Shown: positions 34,191-42,149 of the stretch, one piece after another | How positions within the stretch are numbered: the stretch's first letter is position 1 | How the letters are laid out: the number at the start of each line of letters is the position of its first letter | From: Endozoicomonas sp. NE40 | GTDB taxonomy: Bacteria > Pseudomonadota > Gammaproteobacteria > Pseudomonadales > Endozoicomonadaceae | Assembly (NCBI RefSeq): GCF_040549045.1 | Contig: NZ_JBEWTB010000002.1 | Coordinates: forward strand, 4,514,501-4,578,500 | DNA length: 64,000 bases | Direction of reading: 5' to 3' | Notes under the pieces: model-generated | Databases searched by the model: none | What the model saw: only the letters and a program-made list of their open reading frames with translations | What the model was told of the DNA's origin: nothing | Translations under genes and position numbers: made by a program

Positions 34191-34967
34191 ATGGCGCAAG
34201 CCCATAACGTTACCATGCGTGACATGCTCAAGGCGGGCGTACACTTCGGTCACCAGACTCGTTTCTGGAACCCAAAGATGAACAAATTCATCTTCGGTGC
34301 TCGCAACAAGATTCATATCATCAACCTTGAGCACACCATGCCTGCGTTCACCGAAGCTATGGAGTTCATCCGTAAGCTGGCTGAAGGCAAGAACAAGGTT
34401 ATGTTTGTAGGTACCAAGCGTGCTGCGGGCAAAATCATCCGCGAAGAAGCTGCCCGAGCTGGTCAGCCATTCGTTGCTCACCGCTGGCTGGGCGGTATGC
34501 TGACTAACTACAAGACTATCCGTCAGTCTGTACGTCGTCTGCGTGATCTGGAAGCTCAGTCTCAGGATGGTACCTTCGAGAAGCTGACCAAGAAAGAAGC
34601 TCTGATGCGTCGTCGCGACCTGGAGAAGCTGGATCGCTCCCTGGGTGGTATCAAGGAAATGGGCGGCCTGCCAGACGCGCTGTTCGTTATCGACGTTGAG
34701 CACGAGCGCATCGCTATTCAGGAAGCCAATAAGCTGGGTATTCCTGTTATCGGTATCGTAGATACCAACTCCAGCCCGGAAGGCGTAGACTTCGTTATCC
34801 CGGGTAACGATGACGCTATCCGCGCTATCCAGTTGTACGTTAAAGCAGCTGCTGACGTCATCATGGATGCTCGCTCTGCTGCCAGCACTGGCGCTGAAAG
34901 CGAATTTGTAGAAGTTGAAGTTGAAGCGGAAGCTGAAACCAAGGCTGACGACGCCGCGGAAGCTTAA
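34191..34967 (+). CDS. rpsB: 30S ribosomal protein S2
   Basis: A 258-residue S2 protein, bound late to the 30S subunit. The ATG at 34191 follows CAGGAGAGA; a longer frame adds 40 residues with no support. Family motifs seen: MRDMLKAGVHFGHQTRFWNPKMNKFIFG, FVGTKRAAGKIIREEAARAGQPFVAHRWLGGMLTNYKTIRQS, and LGIPVIGIVDTNSSPEGVDFVIPGNDDA. The acidic C-terminal tail (VEVEVEAEAETKADDAAEA) is somewhat longer than in E. coli (241). First gene of the rpsB-tsf unit, with a strong hairpin between the two genes. Codon use is strongly biased, as expected for high expression. Confidence 0.98.
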   Translation: MAQAHNVTMRDMLKAGVHFGHQTRFWNPKMNKFIFGARNKIHIINLEHTMPAFTEAMEFIRKLAEGKNKVMFVGTKRAAGKIIREEAARAGQPFVAHRWLGGMLTNYKTIRQSVRRLRDLEAQSQDGTFEKLTKKEALMRRRDLEKLDRSLGGIKEMGGLPDALFVIDVEHERIAIQEANKLGIPVIGIVDTNSSPEGVDFVIPGNDDAIRAIQLYVKAAADVIMDARSAASTGAESEFVEVEVEAEAETKADDAAEA

Positions 34968-34981
34968 TCTTCCAGGTGTTA

Positions 34982-35010
34982 GAAAAAGGGGGCCAGATGC
35001 CCCCTTTTTC
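34982..35010 (+). terminator. rpsB-tsf intercistronic terminator/attenuator
   Basis: Perfect 12-bp stem GAAAAAGGGGGC / GCCCCCTTTTTC with loop CAGAT, ending in a T-run inside the stem. In E. coli a hairpin in the same place lets only part of transcription reach tsf. Confidence 0.85.
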
Positions 35011-35124
35011 AGATTACAAGTAACCATTATCTATCCTGGAGTGCCGAAATAAGAGGTATTGCAAGCACGATACTTCATCAGCATTCTCAGGGGTGACATT
35101 GAACATTTGCGAGAGGAATCCACC

Positions 35125-35988
35125 ATGGCAGCAATTTCTGCAGCACTGGTTAAGGAACTGCGTGAGCGCACTGGCCTGGGCATGATGGAGTGCAAGCGCG
35201 CTCTGAAAGAAGCTGGTGGCGACATCGAGAAAGCCATCGAAGAGATGCGTAAGTCTGGTCAGGCTAAAGCGGCTAAGAAAGCTGGTCGTACCGCTGCTGA
35301 AGGCATCGTGATGACTAAAGTGGCTGATGACGCTTCTTACGGCATCATCGTTGAAGTGAACAGCGAAACTGACTTCGTTGCCCGTGACGAAGGCTTTGTT
35401 GCATTCGTTCAGAAGGTAACTGACGTTGCGTTTGAACGTAAGGAAACTGACGTTGCTGCACTGATGGAAGGTGAACTGGAAGCGGCTCGTCTGGCCCTGG
35501 TTCAGAAAATCGGTGAAAACATCAGCGTTCGTCGTGCCGTTGTCGTAGAAGGCGGTGTTGTGGGTTCTTATGTTCACGGTAACAGCCGTATCGCTGTACT
35601 GGTTAGCCAGGAAGGTGGTGACGCAGAGCTGGCTCGTGACGTAGCTATGCACGTTGCTGCTGTTAACCCTCAGGTGGTTAACAAAGAAGACATGCCGGCT
35701 GAGCTGGTAGAGAAAGAGAAGGAAATCTTCAAGGCCCAGGCTGAACAGTCTGGCAAGCCAGCTGAAATCATCGAGAAGATGATTGTTGGTCGTATCAACA
35801 AGTTCCTGTCCGAGAGCAGTCTGGTTGAACAGCCTTTCGTTAAAGATCCTGACATGAAAGTAGGCGCTCTGGCTAAGAAAGCTGGCGCGACTATCTCCAG
35901 CTTCGTTCGTTTCGAAGTGGGTGAAGGTATCGAGAAAGAAGAAGTGGATTTCGCTGCTGAAGTGGCTGCAGCGGCTGCGGGCGCTTAA
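35125..35988 (+). CDS. tsf: Elongation factor Ts
   Basis: A 287-residue nucleotide exchange factor for EF-Tu. The ATG at 35125 follows GAGAGGA; a longer frame adds 22 unsupported residues. Motifs: VKELRERTGLGMMECKRALKEAGGDIEKAIEEMRKSG (UBA-like N-terminal domain), VNSETDFVARDEGF (the TDFV motif that contacts EF-Tu), and DVAMHVAAVNPQVV. Full length (E. coli 283). Second gene of rpsB-tsf; highly biased codon use. Confidence 0.98.
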   Translation: MAAISAALVKELRERTGLGMMECKRALKEAGGDIEKAIEEMRKSGQAKAAKKAGRTAAEGIVMTKVADDASYGIIVEVNSETDFVARDEGFVAFVQKVTDVAFERKETDVAALMEGELEAARLALVQKIGENISVRRAVVVEGGVVGSYVHGNSRIAVLVSQEGGDAELARDVAMHVAAVNPQVVNKEDMPAELVEKEKEIFKAQAEQSGKPAEIIEKMIVGRINKFLSESSLVEQPFVKDPDMKVGALAKKAGATISSFVRFEVGEGIEKEEVDFAAEVAAAAAGA

Positions 35989-36046
35989 TTTCTCTGCAGT
36001 AAGCCGGATCGGTTGCATTGCGTTGCAGCCGGTTCCGGCCTTGCCA

Positions 36047-36180
36047 GGCTGGAAGCTGATGGCTATCAACGGTACTGAGTTGTATTTATTGTGACACTGG
36101 CCGGAGATAGTCAGGTGCTTGAAGGCTTCAGGCGACAAGGCTGAAAGCTTCCAGCCGGAAGCCCACAAACGGTGGGTTTC
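36047..36180 (+). promoter_or_regulatory. Structured spacer between tsf and pyrH
   Basis: The arms GGCTGGAAGCT (36047-36057) and AGCTTCCAGCC (36146-36156) are perfect complements 88 bases apart. A compact hairpin follows at 36158-36180 (GAAGCCCAC / GTGGGTTTC, one G-U pair). The element lies between the tsf stop and the pyrH start. It could be a transcript end for tsf, a leader for pyrH, or a dispersed repeat. Confidence 0.4.
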
Positions 36181-36272
36181 TGATCCAGCATCCGGTATTT
36201 CTGAGCGCAGACTATCTGACAGCAGGGATGCCGGATGTTATTATCCGCCTATCTTTGATACGGAAGCTGAAC

Positions 36273-37010
36273 ATGCCGGTAAATGATCGACAACCGAAAT
36301 ACAAACGCATTCTTCTCAAACTCAGCGGTGAGGCACTGCAGGGTTCCAATGATTTCGGCATAGATCCTGGTGTACTGGATCGCATGGCTCTGGAAATTGG
36401 TCAACTGGTTGGTATCGGTGTACAGGTTGGTATCGTTATTGGTGGCGGTAACCTGTTCCGGGGTGCAGAACTCAGTGCTGCGGGGCTGGATCGCGTCACT
36501 GGCGACCACATGGGTATGCTGGCTACGGTAATGAATGCTCTGGCCATGCGTGATGCCCTTGAGCGTTCCAATATCAATACCCGGGTTATGTCTTCTATCC
36601 CGATGAGTGGTGTCGTTGAACACTACGATCATCGTCGTGCAATGCGTCACCTCAGTGAAGGTGATGTCGTTATTTTCTCCGCCGGTACCGGCAATCCTTT
36701 CTTTACCACTGATTCTGCTGCCTGCCTGCGCGGCATTGAAGTCGATGTTGATGCTGTTCTGAAAGCCACCAAGGTGGACGGCGTATACGACAAAGACCCT
36801 GTTAAGCATGCCGATGCGGTTAAGTTTGAACACCTGTCTTACGATGAAGTGCTGGATCGAAAACTCGGCGTTATGGATCTGACAGCCATCTGCCTGGTAC
36901 GTGACCAGAATATGCCTTTGCGTGTATTCAACATGAACAAGCCCGGTGCATTGCTGAGTGTTGTAGTAGGTAGTAATGAAGGAACACTTGTTTCAGGGGG
37001 TCAACAATGA
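36273..37010 (+). CDS. pyrH: UMP kinase
   Basis: A 245-residue hexameric UMP kinase of the amino acid kinase fold; it makes UDP for RNA, DNA and UDP-sugar synthesis. The ATG at 36273 gives MPVNDRQPKYKRILLKLSGEALQG. Visible: the phosphate-binding KLSGEAL, VGIVIGGGNLFRG, GDHMGMLATVMNALAMRDAL and GTGNPFFTTDSAACLRG. Full length (E. coli 241). It overlaps frr by 4 bases (ATGA), so pyrH-frr are coupled. An in-frame start 15 codons upstream is less likely. Confidence 0.97.
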   Translation: MPVNDRQPKYKRILLKLSGEALQGSNDFGIDPGVLDRMALEIGQLVGIGVQVGIVIGGGNLFRGAELSAAGLDRVTGDHMGMLATVMNALAMRDALERSNINTRVMSSIPMSGVVEHYDHRRAMRHLSEGDVVIFSAGTGNPFFTTDSAACLRGIEVDVDAVLKATKVDGVYDKDPVKHADAVKFEHLSYDEVLDRKLGVMDLTAICLVRDQNMPLRVFNMNKPGALLSVVVGSNEGTLVSGGQQ

Positions 37011-37564
37011 TTAATGAAATTAAAGACGACGCTAAAGAGCGTATGGGGAAATCTCTGGATTCCCTGACGATTGCGTTTAACAAAATCCGCACGGGTCGTG
37101 CGCACCCAAGCCTGCTTGATGGCATCAAGGTATCCTATTACGGTTCCGAGACACCTCTGGGTCAGATGGCGAATATCTCTGCTGAAGATGCCCGCACCCT
37201 GGCGGTGCGTGTCTGGGAGAAGTCCATGGTGCCAGACATTGAAAAAGCCATTATCAAGTCTGACCTGGGGCTGAACCCTTCAACGGCTGGTGAGGTGATT
37301 CGTATTCCTCTGCCACCGCTGACTGAAGAGACCCGTAAGGGTTATGTGCGTCAGGCGCGCTCTGAAGCTGAAAATGCCAAGATCGCCATTCGTAACATCC
37401 GCCGTGATGCTCTGTCCGACTTCAAAGAGCTGGAGAAGGAAAAGGAGATCAGCGAAGACGAGGAACGTCGTGCAGCTGACGATGTGCAGAAGATCACTGA
37501 CAGCTTTGTGGCTGAAGTTGACAAAGCACTGGCTGCCAAAGAAAGCGATCTGATGGAAGTCTGA
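37007..37564 (+). CDS. frr: Ribosome recycling factor
   Basis: A 185-residue protein that splits post-termination ribosomes together with EF-G. Family blocks: RMGKSLDSLTIAFNKIRTGRAHPSLLDGIKV, YYGSETPLGQMANISAEDARTL, GLNPSTAGEVIRIPLPPLTEETRKGYVRQAR, and the long coiled C-terminal helix ending in DKALAAKESDLMEV. The length equals E. coli RRF. Its start codon overlaps the pyrH stop. About 100 bases separate it from uppS. Confidence 0.98.
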   Translation: MINEIKDDAKERMGKSLDSLTIAFNKIRTGRAHPSLLDGIKVSYYGSETPLGQMANISAEDARTLAVRVWEKSMVPDIEKAIIKSDLGLNPSTAGEVIRIPLPPLTEETRKGYVRQARSEAENAKIAIRNIRRDALSDFKELEKEKEISEDEERRAADDVQKITDSFVAEVDKALAAKESDLMEV

Positions 37565-37668
37565 TCACATCCGTTGCCTTTGTGGGAGCTTGCTTTTTTG
37601 GGCTGGCTCCTGCAAGGTTTTCTTAAGCCTGTTGTTTCTCTTCAACTTTTCAGATCAGCAAAGACTTC

Positions 37669-38448
37669 ATGGCAATGACACCGCAAATGGAAACCGGCAG
37701 TGTAGAGGGAATTCCCAAAGATAAGCTGCCACGACATATTGCCATTATTCTGGATGGCAACAACCGCTGGGCAAAAAAACGACTACTGCCCGGTCTGGCG
37801 GGACATCGTGCCGGAGTGTCAGCAGTACGTAATATTGTTGAAGCCTGTGGTGAATATGGGGTAAAAGTACTCACGCTGTTTGCGTTCAGCAGTGAAAACT
37901 GGAATCGCCCCCGCACAGAAGTCAATGGTCTTATGGAGCTTTTTCTCAGCGCCCTGAGACGGGAAACCCGCCGCCTGAAACGCAATAATATCCGCCTTAA
38001 AGTCATCGGAGATGTATCAGGCTTCAGTGCTGATATACAGCAGCACATTCGCGAGGCTGAAGCCCTGACAGCGAATGAGCATAAAGTCACGCTGGTCATC
38101 GCTGCGAACTATGGCGGTATGTGGGATATCACCCAGGCCACTCAGAAGGTGGCGAAGAGGGTTGAGCAGGGTGAGTTGAGTGCTGATGAAGTGACTCAGG
38201 AGATGATTGAATCGAACCTGAGTACGGCAGGCTTGCCGGCTCCGGATTTAATGATTCGCACCAGTGGAGAACAGCGAATCAGTAACTTTATGCTATGGCA
38301 GTGTGCCTACAGCGAGTTTTATTTTACCGATACTCTGTGGCCGGATTTCAACCGGGCAGAGTTTCATCGTGCGCTCCTGGATTATGTAGGCCGACAGCGT
38401 CGTTTCGGCAAGACCAGTGAGCAGGTGGAGGCTGAGGCTACGTGTTAA
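37669..38448 (+). CDS. uppS: Undecaprenyl diphosphate synthase
   Basis: A 259-residue cis-prenyltransferase that extends farnesyl diphosphate to the C55 carrier lipid used for peptidoglycan, O-antigen and other envelope polymers. Seen: HIAIILDGNNRWAKKR (catalytic Asp29; Asn where most enzymes have Gly), GHRAGVSAVRNIVEACGEYGVKVLTLFAFSSENWNRP, and the DLMIRTSGEQRISNFMLWQCAYSEFYFTDTLWPDF block. Full length. It overlaps cdsA by 7 bases. Confidence 0.96.
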   Translation: MAMTPQMETGSVEGIPKDKLPRHIAIILDGNNRWAKKRLLPGLAGHRAGVSAVRNIVEACGEYGVKVLTLFAFSSENWNRPRTEVNGLMELFLSALRRETRRLKRNNIRLKVIGDVSGFSADIQQHIREAEALTANEHKVTLVIAANYGGMWDITQATQKVAKRVEQGELSADEVTQEMIESNLSTAGLPAPDLMIRTSGEQRISNFMLWQCAYSEFYFTDTLWPDFNRAEFHRALLDYVGRQRRFGKTSEQVEAEATC

Positions 38449-39242
38449 AACAAAGAATTCTGACTGCGCTGGTACTGGCCCCTCTGGCCCTTGCCGGTGT
38501 TATCTTTCTTTCCCCTGCAGTTTTTTCTGTTCTGACAGCACTTGTTATCATGCTGGCTGCCTGGGAATGGGCTAATCTGGCCGGGTTTGAGCAGCCGGTT
38601 CAAAGAGTGCTGTTTTCCCTGCTGACCGGGTTAATCTGTTGGCTGGTGGCACCGTTGCCGCATTGGCTGGTGCTGGGTGCCGGCGCGGCCTGGTGGGTGG
38701 TTGCACTGGTGCTGGTTAAAGGTTATCCGGAAACAGCGCAATACTGTGAAAGTAAAGTTCTTCGTCTGTTTATGGGCGTGTTGACTCTTGTACCGGCCTG
38801 GTATGCGCTGGTTCAGCTTAAGCATTACGACCAGGATGGTATGGCAATACTGTTTGTCTTCTTCCTGGTTTGGGCTGCTGATGTGGGAGCTTATTTTTCT
38901 GGTCGTGCGCTGGGCAAGCACAAACTGGCCGTCAATGTCAGCCCTAAGAAAACACTGGAAGGCCTGGTAGGCGGACTGTTGCTGGCGTTGCTGGTGGCTG
39001 CCTGTGTCGGGTTGTACTTTGAGTTTACTTTTGCCAGAGGTATGGGGTTGCTGCTTCTGACCGTTGTAGTCGGTGTTGTTTCGGTGCTGGGTGATCTGTT
39101 TGAAAGCCTGCTCAAGCGGGAGCGGGGCATAAAAGACAGTAGTAACCTGTTGCCGGGACATGGTGGCATACTTGACCGTATTGACAGTCTGACTGCTGCA
39201 GTGCCTGTTTTTACGCTTGCGCTGATGGGCAGTGGAGGTTAA
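38442..39242 (+). CDS. cdsA: Phosphatidate cytidylyltransferase
   Basis: A 266-residue inner-membrane enzyme that makes CDP-diacylglycerol from CTP and phosphatidate. It starts with GTG at 38442 inside the uppS end, with GGAGG/GAGG upstream in the coding sequence of uppS. Several hydrophobic helices fill the N-terminal two thirds. The signature LLKRERGIKDSSNLLPGHGGILDRIDSL sits near the C-terminus with its catalytic Asp residues. It precedes dxr by 3 bases. Confidence 0.95.
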   Translation: MLKQRILTALVLAPLALAGVIFLSPAVFSVLTALVIMLAAWEWANLAGFEQPVQRVLFSLLTGLICWLVAPLPHWLVLGAGAAWWVVALVLVKGYPETAQYCESKVLRLFMGVLTLVPAWYALVQLKHYDQDGMAILFVFFLVWAADVGAYFSGRALGKHKLAVNVSPKKTLEGLVGGLLLALLVAACVGLYFEFTFARGMGLLLLTVVVGVVSVLGDLFESLLKRERGIKDSSNLLPGHGGILDRIDSLTAAVPVFTLALMGSGG

Positions 39243-39245
39243 GAA

Positions 39246-40487
39246 ATGGTTACGGGACATGGTAATTTCAGTCGACCGGATTTGATGAGCCGCGAAGGTA
39301 TTCAGCAGGTCTGTGTACTGGGATCGACGGGGTCGATTGGTAAAAGCACGCTGGATGTCGTTGCCCGCAATGCTGACCGTTATCAGGTACGTTCGCTGGT
39401 AGCGGGCAGAAACTATCGTGCCATGCTTGAGCAGGTTCGTCAGTTTGTGCCGGAATGTGCCGTTATGGCTGATCCACAGGCGGCAGAAGAGCTGCGAAAG
39501 CTGGTTAAGCAGGAACAGCTGACGACTGAGGTATTGTCCGGATCACTATCTGCTGCCCAGGTGGCAGCAGATAGTACAGTTGATGTGGTCATGGCTGCTA
39601 TTGTCGGGGCTGCGGGATTGCTGCCTACTCTTGCCGCTGTAAAGGCCGGTAAAAAAGTATTGCTGGCTAACAAAGAGGCGCTGGTGATGACCGGTGCGCT
39701 ATTTATGGATTCGGTCAGGGAATCAGGGGCTATCCTTTTGCCCATCGACAGTGAGCATAATGCTATCTTCCAGTGCATGCCGCGCAATTATCAGGACGGT
39801 CTGGAGCAGGCGGGTGTTGAGCGCATCCTGTTAACGGCTTCCGGTGGCCCGTTCAGGGACGCCCCGCTGGATACTTTTGCCGGTATTACGCCTGAACAGG
39901 CCTGTGCTCATCCGAACTGGAGCATGGGGCGGAAAATTTCAGTGGATTCCGCCACCATGATGAACAAGGGGCTGGAGTATATTGAGGCTTGCTGGCTGTT
40001 TGGCGCGACACCGGATCAGGTGAATGTTGTGATTCATCCGCAGAGTATTATCCACTCTCTGGTGGATTATAAAGACGGTTCCATGTTGGCACAGATGGGG
40101 AATCCGGACATGCGTACACCGATTGCCCATGCCCTGGCCTGGCCTGATCGCATTGTTTCCGGGGTCAGGCCGCTGTCTCTGGCAGACGTTGGGCGCCTTG
40201 ATTTCTACGACCCCTGCATGCAGCGTTTTCGTTGCCTGAAACTGGCGCAGGAGGCGGCTTCTGCCGGTGGGACCGCGGCAGCTATGCTGAATGCTGCCAA
40301 TGAAGAGGCAGTGGATGCGTTTCTGGGGTTGAATCTGCGATTTGACCGTATTCCGGAAGTGATTGATGCAACGTTGCAGTCATTGCAGGTGCATAATGCC
40401 GGTGATATTGAACAGGTTCTGGATGCTGACCGCCAGGCACGTAAACTGGCCCGGAAGCATATTATTCACTGGCAGGAAAGTGCCTGA
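39246..40487 (+). CDS. dxr: 1-deoxy-D-xylulose 5-phosphate reductoisomerase
   Basis: A 413-residue enzyme that makes 2-C-methyl-D-erythritol 4-phosphate with NADPH, the committed step of the MEP isoprenoid pathway. The ATG at 39246 follows GGAGG at 7 bases, giving a 13-residue extension before the usual MSREGIQQVCVLGSTGSIGKSTLDV; the inner ATG at 39285 has no clear site. Blocks seen: NADPH loop GSTGSIG, LLANKEALVMTG, LPIDSEHNAIFQC (metal Asp/Glu), TASGGPF and SVDSATMMNKGLEYIEACWLF. It feeds uppS, which lies just upstream. Confidence 0.96.
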   Translation: MVTGHGNFSRPDLMSREGIQQVCVLGSTGSIGKSTLDVVARNADRYQVRSLVAGRNYRAMLEQVRQFVPECAVMADPQAAEELRKLVKQEQLTTEVLSGSLSAAQVAADSTVDVVMAAIVGAAGLLPTLAAVKAGKKVLLANKEALVMTGALFMDSVRESGAILLPIDSEHNAIFQCMPRNYQDGLEQAGVERILLTASGGPFRDAPLDTFAGITPEQACAHPNWSMGRKISVDSATMMNKGLEYIEACWLFGATPDQVNVVIHPQSIIHSLVDYKDGSMLAQMGNPDMRTPIAHALAWPDRIVSGVRPLSLADVGRLDFYDPCMQRFRCLKLAQEAASAGGTAAAMLNAANEEAVDAFLGLNLRFDRIPEVIDATLQSLQVHNAGDIEQVLDADRQARKLARKHIIHWQESA

Positions 40488-40593
40488 TTATTTAAAACCG
40501 TGAGAATAACTTCCAGTCCTCTGAAGGCTGGAATCATGATAATGATGATTACTATGATTTTGCAGGAAGCAGCCGGGAGGCAATAAGCGATCT

Positions 40594-41979
40594 ATGATTT
40601 TTGGGTCTTTACAAACGCTGGCTGCTTTTGTCATTACACTGGGTATACTGGTCAGCATTCACGAATTTGGTCACTTCTGGGTGGCTCGCAAGTGCGGTGT
40701 CAGGGTGCTGCGTTTTTCGGTGGGTTTTGGTAAACCGCTCTGGACCTGGACGGATAAGCTGGGTACCGAATATGTGATTGCACTGATACCTCTCGGTGGC
40801 TACGTCAAGATGCTGGATGAGCGGGAAGGTCCTGTTGCCGAGCATGAACGACATGAGTCTTTTAATGCCAAGCCGGTGCTGGCGCGTATCGCTATTGTGG
40901 CAGCCGGGCCAATTGCGAATTTTATTCTGGCTATTTTTGCTCTTTGGCTCATGTATATGGCTGGCATTCGTACCATTGTTCCCCAGGTTGGGAAGGTGTT
41001 GCCAGACAGTCCGGCGGCTGTTGCCGGTGTTGTTCCGGGAGATGAAATCGTCAGTATTGATGGTGAGGAAACCCTTGGCTGGCAGCAGGTTAATATGGAA
41101 TTGCTGTCTTCTATTGGCGATACCCGTGACCTGGCTGTTGGTGTGCGGGCTGGTGAGCCGGGACAGCTTTCTTCCGCCGCCGTTCGGGAAAAAAATATTG
41201 CTATTTCAAACTGGCTCGTCGATGACAGCGGTGAAGGCATTGCTGATCCGATCAGGCAGTTAGGTATTGAACCTTACACGCCACTGGTTCCCGCTGTGTT
41301 GGGTGAACTGACACCTGACGGGGCTGCGCAGGCTGCAGGGCTGGAGCCGGGTGATCGTATTGTTGCCACTAACGGGCAACCGGTACGTGACTGGTTGAGC
41401 TGGGTTCAGGTGATCAGGGCCAATCCTGGTCAGGAAATTCAGGTTGAGCTGGAGCGTAACGGTAAAATTCTTGATCTGGTACTGACGCCGGGCGTCAGAG
41501 AACTGAATGGTGAGCCGTCCGGTTATATTGGTGCAGGTGTTCAGCAGGTTGGCTGGCCGGATGAGATGGTTCGTAAACTTCAGTACAATCCTGTTGCCGC
41601 TTTGCCCAGGGCGCTGGACAGTACCTGGTCTCTAACCAGTATGACCGTTGAGTCGTTGTGGAAAATGGTCGCGGGGCTGGTTTCGGTTAAAAACTTGAGC
41701 GGCCCGATAACCATTGCTAAAGTGGCTGGCGCATCACTGCAATCCGGATTGGAAAATTTTCTCTATTTCCTGTCGATGCTGAGCGTCAGTCTGGGTGTTC
41801 TTAACCTGTTACCGATACCGGTACTTGATGGTGGGCACCTGTTGTTTTATCTGGTTGAGCTGGTTCGGGGTAAGCCGGTTTCAGAGCGGGTGCAGCTGCT
41901 CGGTCTGAAAATTGGTGTAACCTTTGTGGTCGGCATTATGATGCTGGCTCTGTATAACGACCTGAGCCGACTGTTTTGA
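40594..41979 (+). CDS. rseP: Site-2 protease RseP
   Basis: A 461-residue zinc metalloprotease of the inner membrane. It makes the second cut in the anti-sigma factor RseA to release sigma-E, and also removes signal peptide remnants. The zinc motif HEFGH is at residues 23-27. The second metal-binding motif is in LPIPVLDGGHLLFY near the end. Two PDZ domains lie between (about 115-200 and 215-300, with AQAAGLEPGDRIVATNGQPV). The length matches E. coli (450). It sits just upstream of bamA, as usual, so envelope stress sensing and outer membrane assembly are neighbours. Confidence 0.97.
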   Translation: MIFGSLQTLAAFVITLGILVSIHEFGHFWVARKCGVRVLRFSVGFGKPLWTWTDKLGTEYVIALIPLGGYVKMLDEREGPVAEHERHESFNAKPVLARIAIVAAGPIANFILAIFALWLMYMAGIRTIVPQVGKVLPDSPAAVAGVVPGDEIVSIDGEETLGWQQVNMELLSSIGDTRDLAVGVRAGEPGQLSSAAVREKNIAISNWLVDDSGEGIADPIRQLGIEPYTPLVPAVLGELTPDGAAQAAGLEPGDRIVATNGQPVRDWLSWVQVIRANPGQEIQVELERNGKILDLVLTPGVRELNGEPSGYIGAGVQQVGWPDEMVRKLQYNPVAALPRALDSTWSLTSMTVESLWKMVAGLVSVKNLSGPITIAKVAGASLQSGLENFLYFLSMLSVSLGVLNLLPIPVLDGGHLLFYLVELVRGKPVSERVQLLGLKIGVTFVVGIMMLALYNDLSRLF

Positions 41980-42149
41980 TGAAGGTCAGGTGCTATGCTG
42001 CATTGAGCTATGTTGTATCGAGCTATGCGGTTTAATGGCACCTGATCATTGGTTAATAGCCATGAGCGAAGAAAGTCACGTTTTCATCGCTTCTCGAACT
42101 GGAAAGTGACTTTTATGGTAAAAACGAACACGGACAAAGAACGGATTCC

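Noticed and set aside
35014..36168. A 384-codon minus-strand frame across tsf
   Set aside because: Antisense to elongation factor Ts; Phe/Ser/Thr-rich shadow frame.
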